From Sporisorium sorghi (taxonomy: Eukaryota; Basidiomycota; Ustilaginomycetes; Ustilaginales; Ustilaginaceae): 61,037 nt of DNA. Under the pieces are notes generated by a model. That model did no database searches. It was not told the origin of the DNA and saw only the letters and a program-made list of their open reading frames with translations. Position numbers and translations under genes: made by a program. This document shows positions 16,465 to 26,269 of the stretch, piece after piece. Within the stretch, counting starts at the first letter, position 1; each line of letters starts with the position of its first letter. The DNA lies in NCBI GenBank assembly GCA_023212695.1, contig JALCCG010000120.1, positions 1 through 61,037 of the forward strand. The letters run 5' to 3'.

Positions 16465-17517
16465 CAGCGCCAGCACCAGCACCAGTACCAGCTCCGTCAG
16501 CGCCGTCACCACCCTCGGTACCGGCACCGGCGTCGTAGCTCTCCTTCTTGCCGCCGGCCAAGCAGACGCTGCGGTCGCGCTTGTACTGAGGAGGAGCGGG
16601 CAAGTTCGCCTTATCAACCTTGCCCGAGTACGGGCTGACGGTATTATCGTCCTTGCGCTGGCATCCTGAGCGGTCGATGAGGCTCTTGGGGCACTTGACG
16701 CGTTTAGGCGATCCCTTCATGACCGGGTTGTCGCCCCAGTTGGTGAAGCGCCACTTGCAGCCGTCCTGGAGGGGTTTGGGCAGCTTGGCGCACGCCGAGG
16801 CGGTCTGTACACCGCCGTACGTCTCGCCCCAATCCGAGGCGCTGTCCTTCCACTGCTTGGGGCAGCCTTGGGTGAAGGCACCGAGTCCGCCGCCGGGGAT
16901 CTGGAAGTCGAAGTTCTGGCTCTGAACGTCGCCGCCGACGTTGGTCACCTGGAAGATGAGCTTGTTGCGCTTCATCGGCTTGCCCTGGGCATCGTGGGCG
17001 AAGTCGGCGACGAAACAGGCACAGTCGGTGTCCTCCTCCTTGCCAGTGGTGAAGGCGCCGAAGCCAAAGGCAAGGGTGGGGTCCGTCTCGTCGTTGAAAG
17101 GCTGCATGCAGGTGCACATGTACATGTCGCCACCATTGCAGCCGCTCTGGCGACCCGAGTTGGCCTCCTTGGGATCAATGAGCGTTACGCCGTCGGCCTC
17201 GCAGACGTCGACGGGAGCGTAGACCGGGGCTTTGCCGACTGTGACCACAAAGGATCAGTACGAACAGACAACCGGAAAGAGAGGGAGCAGAAAAGTCAGA
17301 GGGAGAAAAAAACGTCAGCTCGTGATCGTCCAAATCGTCTCAGTCCTACGATCGCCCAAACGATCGTGATAACGTGAGCCTTGTACGTACTCCACGAGGC
17401 TGATGCAACGCAGCAATCATAATATCGGGAGGCCATTCCGGCACTAGCGCCATCGATGTTGACGAGGGACAGCGAAAGAGAGAGGGCCAAAATACCGATG
17501 TTGAGCTTGAAGGCCAT
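16148..17517 (-). CDS. egl1: Secreted GH45 endoglucanase (egl1-type)
   Basis: Two exons, 17391-17517 and 16148-17238, with a 152-nt intron (donor GTACGT, acceptor CAG) joining ..ASW|IGKAP.. in frame; 405 residues. A signal peptide covers residues 1-26 (hydrophobic core, cleavage after ASA). The mature chain opens with the GH45 signature MASRYYDCC, where Asp34 matches the catalytic base. Asp153 in QNFDFQIPGGGLG matches the catalytic acid and Asp146 the nearby conserved Asp. Many Cys residues fit the family's disulfide-rich fold. GH45 enzymes cleave beta-1,4-glucan in plant walls with inversion; the Ustilago maydis homologue egl1 is known as a filament-stage cellulase. Residues from about 270 form a low-complexity tail of Gly/Ala/Ser and D-G-S/T-Q repeats without a cellulose-binding module. 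Confidence 0.9.
16300..16490 (-). repeat. Coding minisatellite in the GH45 tail
   Basis: Short in-frame repeats encode about ten DGSQ/DGTQ-type units (around 16300-16400) followed by alternating Gly-Ala/Gly-Ser codons (around 16405-16490). Such arrays usually vary in copy number between strains. Confidence 0.8.
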
Positions 17518-18901
17518 TTTTGATGATCGCGACGAGATGAAGGAACAATTTAAAGAGAAAAGAAGAAAGTCCTTCGAGGAGCTAAGAGGTGGAGAAGAGC
17601 AATGAGAGTGGGTCTTGACCAGCAAGACGATGTGCGAAGAAGCAGAACGAGAGAGGATCAAGAGAAGGGGAGGGTGGTGGTGGTGAGGGATCGGCAGAGG
17701 AGGGGGCGACGATGCTCGCCTTTTGTACCTTTGCCGGCACAACCAGCTGATCGAGCTTCACGCTAGCTAGTCGCTGCCTTATCGCTGGACAAGGGTCGGT
17801 AGGAGACATCTCACACGAGGAAGAGCTCGAGGGGCACTCTTGGCAGTGGCGAGCGCGACCACGAGTGTGGGCGCAACCCACCTGCCTCTTACGCCGTCCG
17901 CACTGTAGTCTGCTATCGGATCAATGAAGTCTGCCATCCTCTCCGCCACCTGTGCTCACGAAGCAGACCAGATCCTTCACCGCTTGTGCTCGCCTAACTG
18001 ACCGACAAGAGGCAGAGACGACGCCGTACAACCGTGCATCGCCAAGGCACGACCATGCTGCGAAATGAAGCTCGAGTCTGCCCAACGCACACTTCATCCT
18101 CCCACATCGTTGGCGGGCAGATCACCCGAGGGGCGTCTGCATCGTTCACCACCACTTCCTGCACTACCGTATTGTCGTCGTCGCGACAACCGGCGTTCAG
18201 TGACGCCCAGGTGCAGTGTCAGCTGCGGGTGCCACCAGCCGGCTCGCAGTCGCATGCACCCACACAACCAATCGCCGGATGCTGACGCTCAGCAACCGTC
18301 GACAAGACAAAAGGACTGCGATGAAACTTGTGCAGGAGAGTGTGCGAGCAAGTGGTGACTGACAAAGCAAGTGGCAGGCGACCGTTGGACAATGGCTGTT
18401 GTGGACTTTGGTCGCCGGTGGTGTCTGTGGCACACAAAAGGAGAATTCGTCTGCTCGTCGTAGAGGAGAGCAGCCCCTGCATCGACCCACTTCTCTCGCA
18501 GCATCTCACTTCGCAAATTTTGTAGGCCAGCGAAGCGTGTCGACACAACGGCGTTTCTTGACAACCAAAAAAAAAAAAAAAAAAAAAAAAAAGATTCGGA
18601 AGCAGACTCTCCGATGCATCTCGAAGGCCTTGCAGAAGTCAACGAAGGTCGGGCTCGTCACACACGAGGTCCAAATCTTGAGTCAAGAGATGATTTTAGA
18701 TCAAGCTTCGAAGATGAGGCCATCACGGATCTCGCCGAAGAGTCAATCACTTGCATTGCTGAACTCTGAAACGGACCTCGACAGTCGCACAATCGACTCA
18801 GCATTTGAAGCAGAAACGAAATGCAATGCGTTGATTCAAATGCGAGCTCAACAAGAATGCAGCAACCATGCATCAGTAAGGAAAGGCGCCTCGCCCACCT
18901 G
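17518..18901. other. Intergenic, poly-A only
   Basis: Upstream flank of the GH45 gene (CTC/TCT-rich near 17580-17720) followed by sequence with no supportable gene. A 26-base A run lies at 18567-18592. Confidence 0.6.
18567..18592. repeat. A26 homopolymer
   Basis: Uninterrupted run of 26 A residues in intergenic DNA; could be a retroposed poly-A tail or simple slippage. Confidence 0.9.
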
Positions 18902-20473
18902 CTATTCGACGTCGTCCTTGCCCTCCTCTGCCCCGTCCTCGTCCTCGTCATCCTCGTCATCGTCATCGTATGCAATGGTATCGATCCAGCCATTGGTCAA
19001 CTTGCGACCGAGCTCGTCATGCTTGCCTCCGTAGTATTGGCAGGTCTCTGCATTGACTGGGCCGGTATCGTCGCAAAAATCAAAGACGGGACAGTGTCCG
19101 CAGGGAGTTTCGGTCCATCCGACCTTGACGGCGTGTGGGCGAATGGCTCTGTAGACGAAGGGAACAATGCCACCGCCGCCGCCCGCTGCTGAGCCGCGGT
19201 GGGATGCAGAGGATTTACCGTTGGAGCGCTTCTTCTTGCGTCTGCGACCGTGATCGGAAGAGGAAGCTGACGAGGCATCGGACTCGGATGCGCTGTCATC
19301 ATCCGAGGAAGCGGCGTGCGATCGAGAGCGGGAGCGTGACCGAGATCGAGACCGTGATCGGCTGCTGTGCTTGTCCTTCTTGCCGCGTTTCGAGGATGAC
19401 TTGCTGGATTTGCTCTTTTTGCGGGAGGACGACTTGGCGGATGATCGCTTGCGCTTGCTGCTCGAGATAGGCCCGTCATCTTTGTCGTCGCTGTCCTCGT
19501 CGCCCTTACGTTCCTTTTTGACCTTTCTTTTGCCGCGCTCGTTATCCGATCCAGTCTCCTCGGCTGATGACTCGCTGTCAGAGCCGCTAGCGCTGCCACT
19601 ATCCGATCCACTTCCGTCCGTAGAGCGACCCGAGTCTGAGTAGTCTTGGTCGTCCTCATCGAATCCGTTCATGCCTCCGCCCATGCCGCCGAACGAAAAC
19701 GGAAGAACTGGAATCTTCTCGATCTGTTCGTCATACACAAGAATGTCGAGCAGCGACACGACGTGTTCGACTTCGAGCTCTGTCTCTGTAAGACCTGAGC
19801 TTTGCAGATACGAGTGGATCGAGGTGGCGGAAGGAAGCTGCGAGGTGTGGCTGGTGGGGAACAAGGCCCTTGACTGGCCGTTCTTTGGGAACGACTTGGA
19901 TCGAATAAAGTTGAGAATGGCCATGGAGAGCTCGTTGATAAAGCCAGTATCGAGCTCGTTGTCTGTATACCAGGGCCCGCCTGAAAGCTCGATGGAAGGG
20001 GTAAGACCAAAGAGCATGTAAATCTTCCTCGTGGGATACTTGACCGACTTGACCGCCTTGACGAGCTGCTTCTGCTCGAGCGACTTGAGGCATCGGTTGA
20101 TGATGGTCTGATGCAACCCAGTCCTAGCTTTGAGCTGCTTGGTCCAGATACCTTCGTTGCGTGCATCCTTGATGTGCGAGTAGACGAGCGTCTCGTTTTC
20201 GTCGAGCTTGCCCATCATGCTCGCCTCTGCCTTGGCAGTGGCCGCATACTGGATGTGACCGTTGAGGGTTTGGAAAGTGAAGAGGCTCTTTTTGAGCAGA
20301 CCATTGATGGCACTTAGCTGATCGTCGAGTATCTCATGCTTGAACTGCTCTGAGATTTGGTCTTGGGTGATGATGCCGCCAGGTGAGGATTGAGCTGCTC
20401 GGTACAGCGCCGACTCGAGCTTGGTCAGCTTGGAGCCACCCACCGCCGACGACGAAGCCTTGGCGCTAGGCAT
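18902..20473 (-). CDS. RPC34: RNA polymerase III subunit RPC34/RPC6 with large charged insert
   Basis: 523 residues from an ATG at 20473. It is the homologue of yeast Rpc34 and human POLR3F, a winged-helix subunit that helps Pol III open the promoter with TFIIIB. Winged helices are recognisable at about 15-80, 85-150 (TKQLKARTGLHQTIINRCLK) and 170-250 (SYLQSSGLTETELEVEHVV). The C-terminal Cys set C458, C461, C467, C478 (CGHCPVFDFC..ETC) matches the iron-sulfur motif present in the human subunit. Between the third winged helix and that motif lies about 170 residues of acidic, Lys-rich and Arg-Ser dipeptide sequence, absent from the usual 300-residue family member. It also ends in an acidic tail. 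Divergent from DUG2, 610 bases apart. Confidence 0.92.
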   Translation of the reverse strand: MPSAKASSSAVGGSKLTKLESALYRAAQSSPGGIITQDQISEQFKHEILDDQLSAINGLLKKSLFTFQTLNGHIQYAATAKAEASMMGKLDENETLVYSHIKDARNEGIWTKQLKARTGLHQTIINRCLKSLEQKQLVKAVKSVKYPTRKIYMLFGLTPSIELSGGPWYTDNELDTGFINELSMAILNFIRSKSFPKNGQSRALFPTSHTSQLPSATSIHSYLQSSGLTETELEVEHVVSLLDILVYDEQIEKIPVLPFSFGGMGGGMNGFDEDDQDYSDSGRSTDGSGSDSGSASGSDSESSAEETGSDNERGKRKVKKERKGDEDSDDKDDGPISSSKRKRSSAKSSSRKKSKSSKSSSKRGKKDKHSSRSRSRSRSRSRSRSHAASSDDDSASESDASSASSSDHGRRRKKKRSNGKSSASHRGSAAGGGGGIVPFVYRAIRPHAVKVGWTETPCGHCPVFDFCDDTGPVNAETCQYYGGKHDELGRKLTNGWIDTIAYDDDDEDDEDEDGAEEGKDDVE

Positions 20474-21083
20474 GTTGGCTGAGTCAATGACCTTTGAAGC
20501 TGGTCAAAGCCCGCTCGCAGTGTCAAAGTGTCTGCTGTGTGAAGATCATGTGGTTGAAGGAAGATCCGATGAGGAGAGAGGAGAGGCGCAAATGCAATTT
20601 CGGCAAGGCCGAACCCACTTTTTTTCTGATTCAAAATCAATCTTTTCCTTTGCCCGCAACCCGAAATTTAGCGAATCGGGCGGGCTACCTTCCCTTTGTA
20701 GATTACGTGTGACTGAATCGGGTGTGATTTCCGGCTTATCGTGTGACAGAAATGAGGTCCTTGACAGCTCAAATGACACCATGACGCCGTAGCTTGACTC
20801 GCTCTCGTACACCAGCCCAACGACCACGACACTCTCAAACAAGTCCTCATTCCTTCCTTGGCTGCACATTCCAATCCCCCGACGTCCACTCCGAAGAGAG
20901 CTCTATCCTCGTTGTACAGCGAGCCTCAGTCATTGTTATCCGCGGGGCTCCTCTTCCACGTATCCCTCCATAACGATCCGGTGGTCGGTTCTTCTCCCCT
21001 ACATAAGCAGCTCCCGGTTGCTACTCGACTGCTCCGTCTCACCCTCTTTGGCACTCGAGGACAAATGATAATGCCAAGCCAGC
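20474..21083. promoter_or_regulatory. Divergent promoter region RPC34 / DUG2
   Basis: 610 bases between two start codons facing away from each other; no other gene. It contains a 14-codon uORF (21065-21109) that overlaps the DUG2 start in another frame. Confidence 0.5.
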
Positions 21084-24000
21084 ATGTGCTCGCCCAATGT
21101 TCACTATGAGCACTTTCTCAACAACCGTCCCTCCTCCTCGTCATCCCGACCGCTCACGGACAACATCTCCAGCCTAGCACAGGCCAGGCTAGCTGGAGTC
21201 TCGTCGCTTTCTTCAGCTTCAACCGCAAATGGCTCAGCAGTCGCATCAACGAGTGCACTGTTGGGTCATACGATCAACCACCACTCATCCGTCCTCTCCC
21301 TGGTTGTAGACGAACGCCGCAACCTGCTCTACTCGGGCTCTCAGGAGGGTTGTATCAGTGTATGGGATCTCGGTACCTTTCAGTCCACCGCGCGACTTCA
21401 AGGTCACTCGGCAAGCGTACTTGCCCTCGAACTTGCCCCCGAAAAAAGCTGGCTGTTTAGCTCCTCCGGCGACAACACGGTCCGCGTGTGGGACACCCTC
21501 ACCAACTCGCCACTCTTCGTCATTATCCCAGCCGAAGACAGCGTCGGCGACATCTTTGCGCTCAAGTGGTGCTCTGTCCTCGAGACACTGTATATCGGAT
21601 GTCAGTCGACGTCGATACAGTGGATCTGCCTTGCTGGCTTCGACAAGCGAAAGCGCTACAGTAGCGGGATCCAAGGAGTCGGCGGCCAGCCTGATGGACA
21701 TGATGCTGAATCTGCACCTAGTGCGGTAACAGGCGACCAGTTCCGTGCCGACAGCCCCATCATCTCGACACCGGACCTCCTTTCTCGACCCCACAAGTTC
21801 TTCGACTCGGTGCCCGTAGCACTCAGCAGATCAGGCATGGGCAGCGCAGGCACATCAACCCCTACACGCCGCCCAAACGCAAGACCTGCTGCCATCTCGG
21901 CTCTCGGCAGTGCCGACGTTGCTACGCAGCGAAAGTTCCCACCCATCACAGAATCCGAGCATCAACCTCACACCAATGACAATGGCGCCCTTGCAACCGC
22001 AGCAACGACAGAAAAGGTCCTTCATGCTGCATCGCAGCGTCTCGACAATGCGGCTCTTCCCTCGGCTGGCTTGGATAGCAGCGTAGCTTCCATCGATCCT
22101 GCCTCTGACTCGATCCGCACGCTGCTCATCCCTCCGACGTCGTCCGTGCCCTCGGCGCACTTTGGCTACGTCTACTGCCTCGCTCTCCTCACGCTCGAAG
22201 GCGATACAGAGCACCCGACCGTGCTTGCATCGGGCTCGGGCGACGAGTCCATCAAGCTCTGGCACGCCACTCGATCTGGTCTCTCGCTCCTCGCTACGCT
22301 CGAAAGTCCCAACGCCGATGGCAACGCCGTCCTCGCGCTTGCTTCGTGGAAGACGACGCTCTTCTCGGGCCTGCAAGGCGGAGAAGTCGAGGTGTGGGAT
22401 CTCGAGACTTGCACTCTGGTCCGCACCATTCGCGCACACACCGACGACGTCATCTGCCTCGAGACGTGTCCAGAGTCCGGACTCCTCTTTACCGCTGGCG
22501 CCGACGGCAAGGTGCACACGTGGGATCGCTCCTTTAGATGCATCAGCCGGGTGCAGGCGCATGACGGCATCGCGCTGTCGCTGGCAAAGGTTAGAAGCGC
22601 GGCTGACATCGCATCAGATGCTGTGGACGACACTTCACACCGACATACACCCAAGGTCTCGCAGCTCATCACGGGCTCGAGCGACAACCTCATCAAGATC
22701 TGGGACATGGTGCCAGCTCGATCTTCAGCAGCATCGTCGTCAGGCAGGAAAACAGCGACGGCTGCACTCCGACGAGAGGCAGAACGGCTTTCGCTCGACA
22801 ACGCAACACCATCTTTTGGCACTACGCCTACCGCCACCGCCACCGCCAACGCGAACGCGCCTACCAACGTCGTCGGCGTGGAAGCCGCATCCATCCTCGC
22901 TGCCACTACAAACGGTAGCAGCAGCAGCGGGGAGATCGCCTCGGCGCAATGGCCGCTCCTCCGCTCGCTGCTGCGCAAGTTCATCTCCTACCCCAGTATC
23001 AGCTCGAGCGAAGAGCACAGAGAGGACTGCCGCCAAGCCGCACACTTCCTCAAGACGTGTTTCCAGGAACTCGGTGCAGAAGCTCGCGTGCTGCCCAATC
23101 CGGTCGGCACCAACCCGTTGGTGCTGGCGACGTTCAAGGCGAACGCCTATCGATCACGAAGACGCCGCACTGCCGCTGCCAACTACGAACGCTCGAGGAG
23201 CACTTCGACTTCCACCTCTGCCTCGGCGTCCACTGCTGCGTCGACCACCTCGTCCGAGTCGTTCCTGAGCGTCGAAAGGGATGCACTCGATGAAGAAGAT
23301 GAGGACGAGAGTGAGGGCTTGAGCGGGTCCATCATGTTTGACCGTTTGCAGGATCCGAACGAGCAAGGAGGCGAGGGCGACGATGAAGAGGGCCGCGCGT
23401 CTCGACCTGGGCGCAAGCGACGCTGCCTATTTTACGGCCACTACGACTGCATCGACGCCGAGGGAAGCTGGGCATCGGACCCGTTTACGCTGGATGGCCG
23501 CGATGGATATCTTTACGGAAGAGGAGTGTCGGACAACAAGGGCCCCATTCTGGCCGCTGCGTGTGCGGTGCACCATCTGCTCTCGACGCGTCGACTCTAC
23601 TCTGATGTCGTGTTCCTCATCGAGGGCGAGGAGGAAAACGGCTCGGTGGGCTTTGTCGAGGCTGTGAGGCGGTACAAGAGCGAGATTGGCGAGATCGACG
23701 TGGTGCTGCTCTCCAACTCGTACTGGTTGGACGAAGAGACGCCCTGTCTCACCATTGGTTTGCGCGGAGTGGTGCGGGCGACGGTGAGCGTGGCCAGCGG
23801 CGACCGTGATGTGCACTCGGGTGTCGAGGGAGGCGCGATCCGCGAGCCCATGGTGGACATGGTCAAGCTTCTAGCACGGTTAACAGGGTCAGGCGAGCAA
23901 GTGGCTCTACCTGGATTCTACGACTCTGTGCGTCCCGTCACCGAGACGGAGATCCAGGGATACAAAGACATCGTGCGTATCAAACAGTCGCTCCAGTCCA

Positions 24001-24575
24001 CCACCGCAGGCGACCACAGCCACAACACGGACAGCGAGACAGTCGAATCACTCATGGCGAAATGGCGCAACCCGTCGCTGTCGGTGCACAACATCCGCGT
24101 CTCTGGGCCGGGCAACTCGACCGTGATCCCCTCCACCGTCTCCGCACAAGTCTCGCTCCGTCTCGTACCGGACCAAGACCTGCCCACAATCGAGGCCTCG
24201 CTGATCGAGCATGTACATACGACATTCAACGAGCTCTACCCCTCACAGGCACGGCCGGGGAGCAAGAACAAGGTGTGCGTCAGCGTCGACCACCGCGCCG
24301 ACTGGTGGCTCGGCTGCGCCTCGAGCAGCTTCTTCCAGCTCCTCCGTCGTGCGGTCAAGGAGGAGTGGGACGCCGAGCCGATTTCGATCAGGGAGGGCGG
24401 CAGTATCCCGGCGATCGCGATTCTCGAGAAGGAGCTCGCGGCGTGCGCGGTACATCTGCCGATGGGTCAGAGCAGCGACAATGCGCATCTGCCGAATGAG
24501 AGGCTGAGGCAGAGGAACTTGGTCAAGGGGCAGAACGTGGTTAGGCGGTTCATTCAGGGGTTGGCGGCGATGTAG
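21084..24575 (+). CDS. DUG2: Glutathione degradosome subunit Dug2 (WD40 + M20 peptidase)
   Basis: 1163 residues, intronless. About 60-560 is a WD40 propeller with clear repeat ends (CISVWDL, VRVWDT, IKLWHA, VEVWDL, VHTWD, IKIWDM). About 640-1163 is an M20-family metallopeptidase with the expected metal ligands: His and Asp in FYGHYDCIDA near 785, Asp in GRGVSDNKGP near 818, Glu-Glu in EGEEENGS near 848, Asp/Glu near 876 and a C-terminal His in NAHLPNER near 1134. This architecture is that of yeast Dug2, which with Dug3 starts cytosolic glutathione breakdown. An acidic, Ser-rich insert sits near 700-780. A minimal uORF overlaps the start codon. Confidence 0.93.
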   Translation: MCSPNVHYEHFLNNRPSSSSSRPLTDNISSLAQARLAGVSSLSSASTANGSAVASTSALLGHTINHHSSVLSLVVDERRNLLYSGSQEGCISVWDLGTFQSTARLQGHSASVLALELAPEKSWLFSSSGDNTVRVWDTLTNSPLFVIIPAEDSVGDIFALKWCSVLETLYIGCQSTSIQWICLAGFDKRKRYSSGIQGVGGQPDGHDAESAPSAVTGDQFRADSPIISTPDLLSRPHKFFDSVPVALSRSGMGSAGTSTPTRRPNARPAAISALGSADVATQRKFPPITESEHQPHTNDNGALATAATTEKVLHAASQRLDNAALPSAGLDSSVASIDPASDSIRTLLIPPTSSVPSAHFGYVYCLALLTLEGDTEHPTVLASGSGDESIKLWHATRSGLSLLATLESPNADGNAVLALASWKTTLFSGLQGGEVEVWDLETCTLVRTIRAHTDDVICLETCPESGLLFTAGADGKVHTWDRSFRCISRVQAHDGIALSLAKVRSAADIASDAVDDTSHRHTPKVSQLITGSSDNLIKIWDMVPARSSAASSSGRKTATAALRREAERLSLDNATPSFGTTPTATATANANAPTNVVGVEAASILAATTNGSSSSGEIASAQWPLLRSLLRKFISYPSISSSEEHREDCRQAAHFLKTCFQELGAEARVLPNPVGTNPLVLATFKANAYRSRRRRTAAANYERSRSTSTSTSASASTAASTTSSESFLSVERDALDEEDEDESEGLSGSIMFDRLQDPNEQGGEGDDEEGRASRPGRKRRCLFYGHYDCIDAEGSWASDPFTLDGRDGYLYGRGVSDNKGPILAAACAVHHLLSTRRLYSDVVFLIEGEEENGSVGFVEAVRRYKSEIGEIDVVLLSNSYWLDEETPCLTIGLRGVVRATVSVASGDRDVHSGVEGGAIREPMVDMVKLLARLTGSGEQVALPGFYDSVRPVTETEIQGYKDIVRIKQSLQSTTAGDHSHNTDSETVESLMAKWRNPSLSVHNIRVSGPGNSTVIPSTVSAQVSLRLVPDQDLPTIEASLIEHVHTTFNELYPSQARPGSKNKVCVSVDHRADWWLGCASSSFFQLLRRAVKEEWDAEPISIREGGSIPAIAILEKELAACAVHLPMGQSSDNAHLPNERLRQRNLVKGQNVVRRFIQGLAAM

Positions 24576-24949
24576 ATGCCGGCGGTCGTGGAAGCAATGT
24601 ATCACAGTCGTCTAGACACCGAAGCGGGTTTTGGAAGTGTGTTTAGGAGGCGTGAGAGGGTTCAGATCTTTGCGTCGTTGCGTCTGTAAAAGGAGAGTGT
24701 GATGATTAGTTGAGGGTCTGTTCTCGGAGACCTCTGTCACCCGTGCCACCGCTCCTCCTCCGGCTCATGGAACCTTGCTCCCTCGTCACAGCGTGTGCTC
24801 ACTCGGAGACTTCTCACTGGACAGCACCGGCATCGAGAACACTCACGTCGTGCAGCACACGCCACAGTCGGGAGCAATTTCCCCGGCTCAGAGGAGACGG
24901 CGTAGAAGGTTGGTCTGACATTCGAGGAACATTCGAAGAAGAGGTGAGC
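24576..24949. other. Convergent 3' flanks of DUG2 and glyoxalase I
   Basis: 374 bases between two stop codons. No coding signal; shared terminator region. Confidence 0.6.
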
Positions 24950-25706
24950 TTACTGCGGCTTTCCCGTAGCAATGACCTCAACCCAGTACTCGTCCGGGTC
25001 CAAAATAAACGCGATGTTCCTCATCTTGCCATCCGTCAACTTCTTCTGAAACTTGACTCCCAACTTTTCAAACCTATCGCAGGCCTTTTGGATATCGTCG
25101 ACGCTGACGCACAGGTGTCCGAAACCGCGCGGCTCCTTGTTGCCATTGTGGTAGCTGAAGCTGGGGTCGTTTTCGGTGCCGTGGTTGTGGGTGAGTTCGA
25201 GCACGGCTTCGCGTTCGCCGCGGCTGACACCCTTTTGGTGCTGGTAGGCGAGGAAGTAGAGCGTGAAGTCGCCGCCGTCGTGCTGGTCGATCAGGTCCAT
25301 GCCCAGGACGTTCTCGTAGAAGTCGAGAGAGGCTTTGGGGTCTTTCACCCGGAGCATGACGCTGTGCAGGAGTGGAGGGGGAGGGCAAGGGGGTTAGTAT
25401 GAAGTGTAAAAGGGGGAGAGTGGGGAGAAGCGGTGGGGAGGCTTACTGGTTGAGGCGGTAGCTAGCGGTCTCTGCGGTTGGCGGCAGCAAGCGTACGGTC
25501 GAGGTGCACAGCGTCCGAGTCAAAGGAGACGTGCGGAGAGTTGGAGGCAAGTGTAAGCCAGACTGCTTGTGCGTCGGGAGGCCGCGGCGCAGGATGGACG
25601 TGGTCGTCAGTGCCGCCGGCGACGGGCCAGCTCCGACCACCTGCGACAGGGAAGTTCGAGGAATAGATCGGAGGAGTAGGGCATACGAACCTGCGGTGGC
25701 TGGCAT
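24950..25706 (-). CDS. GLO1: Glyoxalase I (lactoylglutathione lyase), presequence-bearing
   Basis: Exons 25447-25706 and 24950-25361 flank an 85-nt intron (donor GTAAGC, acceptor CAG), giving 223 residues and the join SYRLN|HVMLRVKDP, which is the usual start of the glyoxalase fold. Metal-ligand positions are all present: His87, Glu142 (LELTHNHG), His169 (GFGHLCVSVDD) and Glu215 (YWVEVI). The enzyme isomerises the methylglyoxal-glutathione hemithioacetal to S-lactoylglutathione. The first 80 residues are Arg/Ser/Thr/Leu-rich with almost no acidic residues, like a mitochondrial targeting sequence. No second in-frame Met precedes the fold, so a cytosolic form would need another transcript. Divergent from DPM1 and tail-to-tail with DUG2. 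Confidence 0.92.
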
Positions 25707-26269
25707 TTTGGGCGAAGTAATACCGTTGGATGGTGGTGGTAGGAAGAAGAAGGGGTGATCGTCACAGCGGCCCGACTCTTATACTCTCAGGAAGGTGCGG
25801 CGTTAAGTGCTAACTTACATGGCCGCTCCGCCTCTTTCTCTGTGCCGTCGCAGCATCGTCATCGAGGGCAGCGAGCGCCTTCTCTCAGCTCTCTCAGCTT
25901 TGAGTCATCGCTCAGGTGTCGTGTGTCAGAACAGCGGCGGATCAGCCGGGCACGCTTTTTTATTTTTATTATTTTTATTTTTTTATTTTTTTTTTGATGC
26001 GCACGGACTCTCCATCTGTTTGCAATAACGGCATAACATGTATGGACGCGAAAAAAAATCGCACAGACCCACAACTTCGCCCTCGCTCGGCCACGCTGGT
26101 CGGAACTCGAAACGGCGCGTGTGTCACTTTTTTTTTTTTTTTCCTCTCTCGCTTCCAACACCTAACCTCTTCTCCTCGCCATCATCAGCATCATCGTCAA
26201 GTGTTCAGCACCATTCGAACCCATTTCGTTCAGCAAGGCTCCCCAACTCCATCCCCTGCACACCGCCAA
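25707..26269. promoter_or_regulatory. Divergent promoter region GLO1 / DPM1
   Basis: 563 bases between opposing start codons, with an AT-rich T/A tract at 25960-25996 and a T run near 26130-26145 just before the DPM1 leader. The DPM1 frame is open upstream to 25916, including an ATG at 25997, but that extension is low complexity. Confidence 0.45.

Noticed and set aside
16300..16490. CRISPR-like array
   Set aside because: The repeats are short coding units inside the GH45 gene with no unique spacers; this is eukaryotic DNA.
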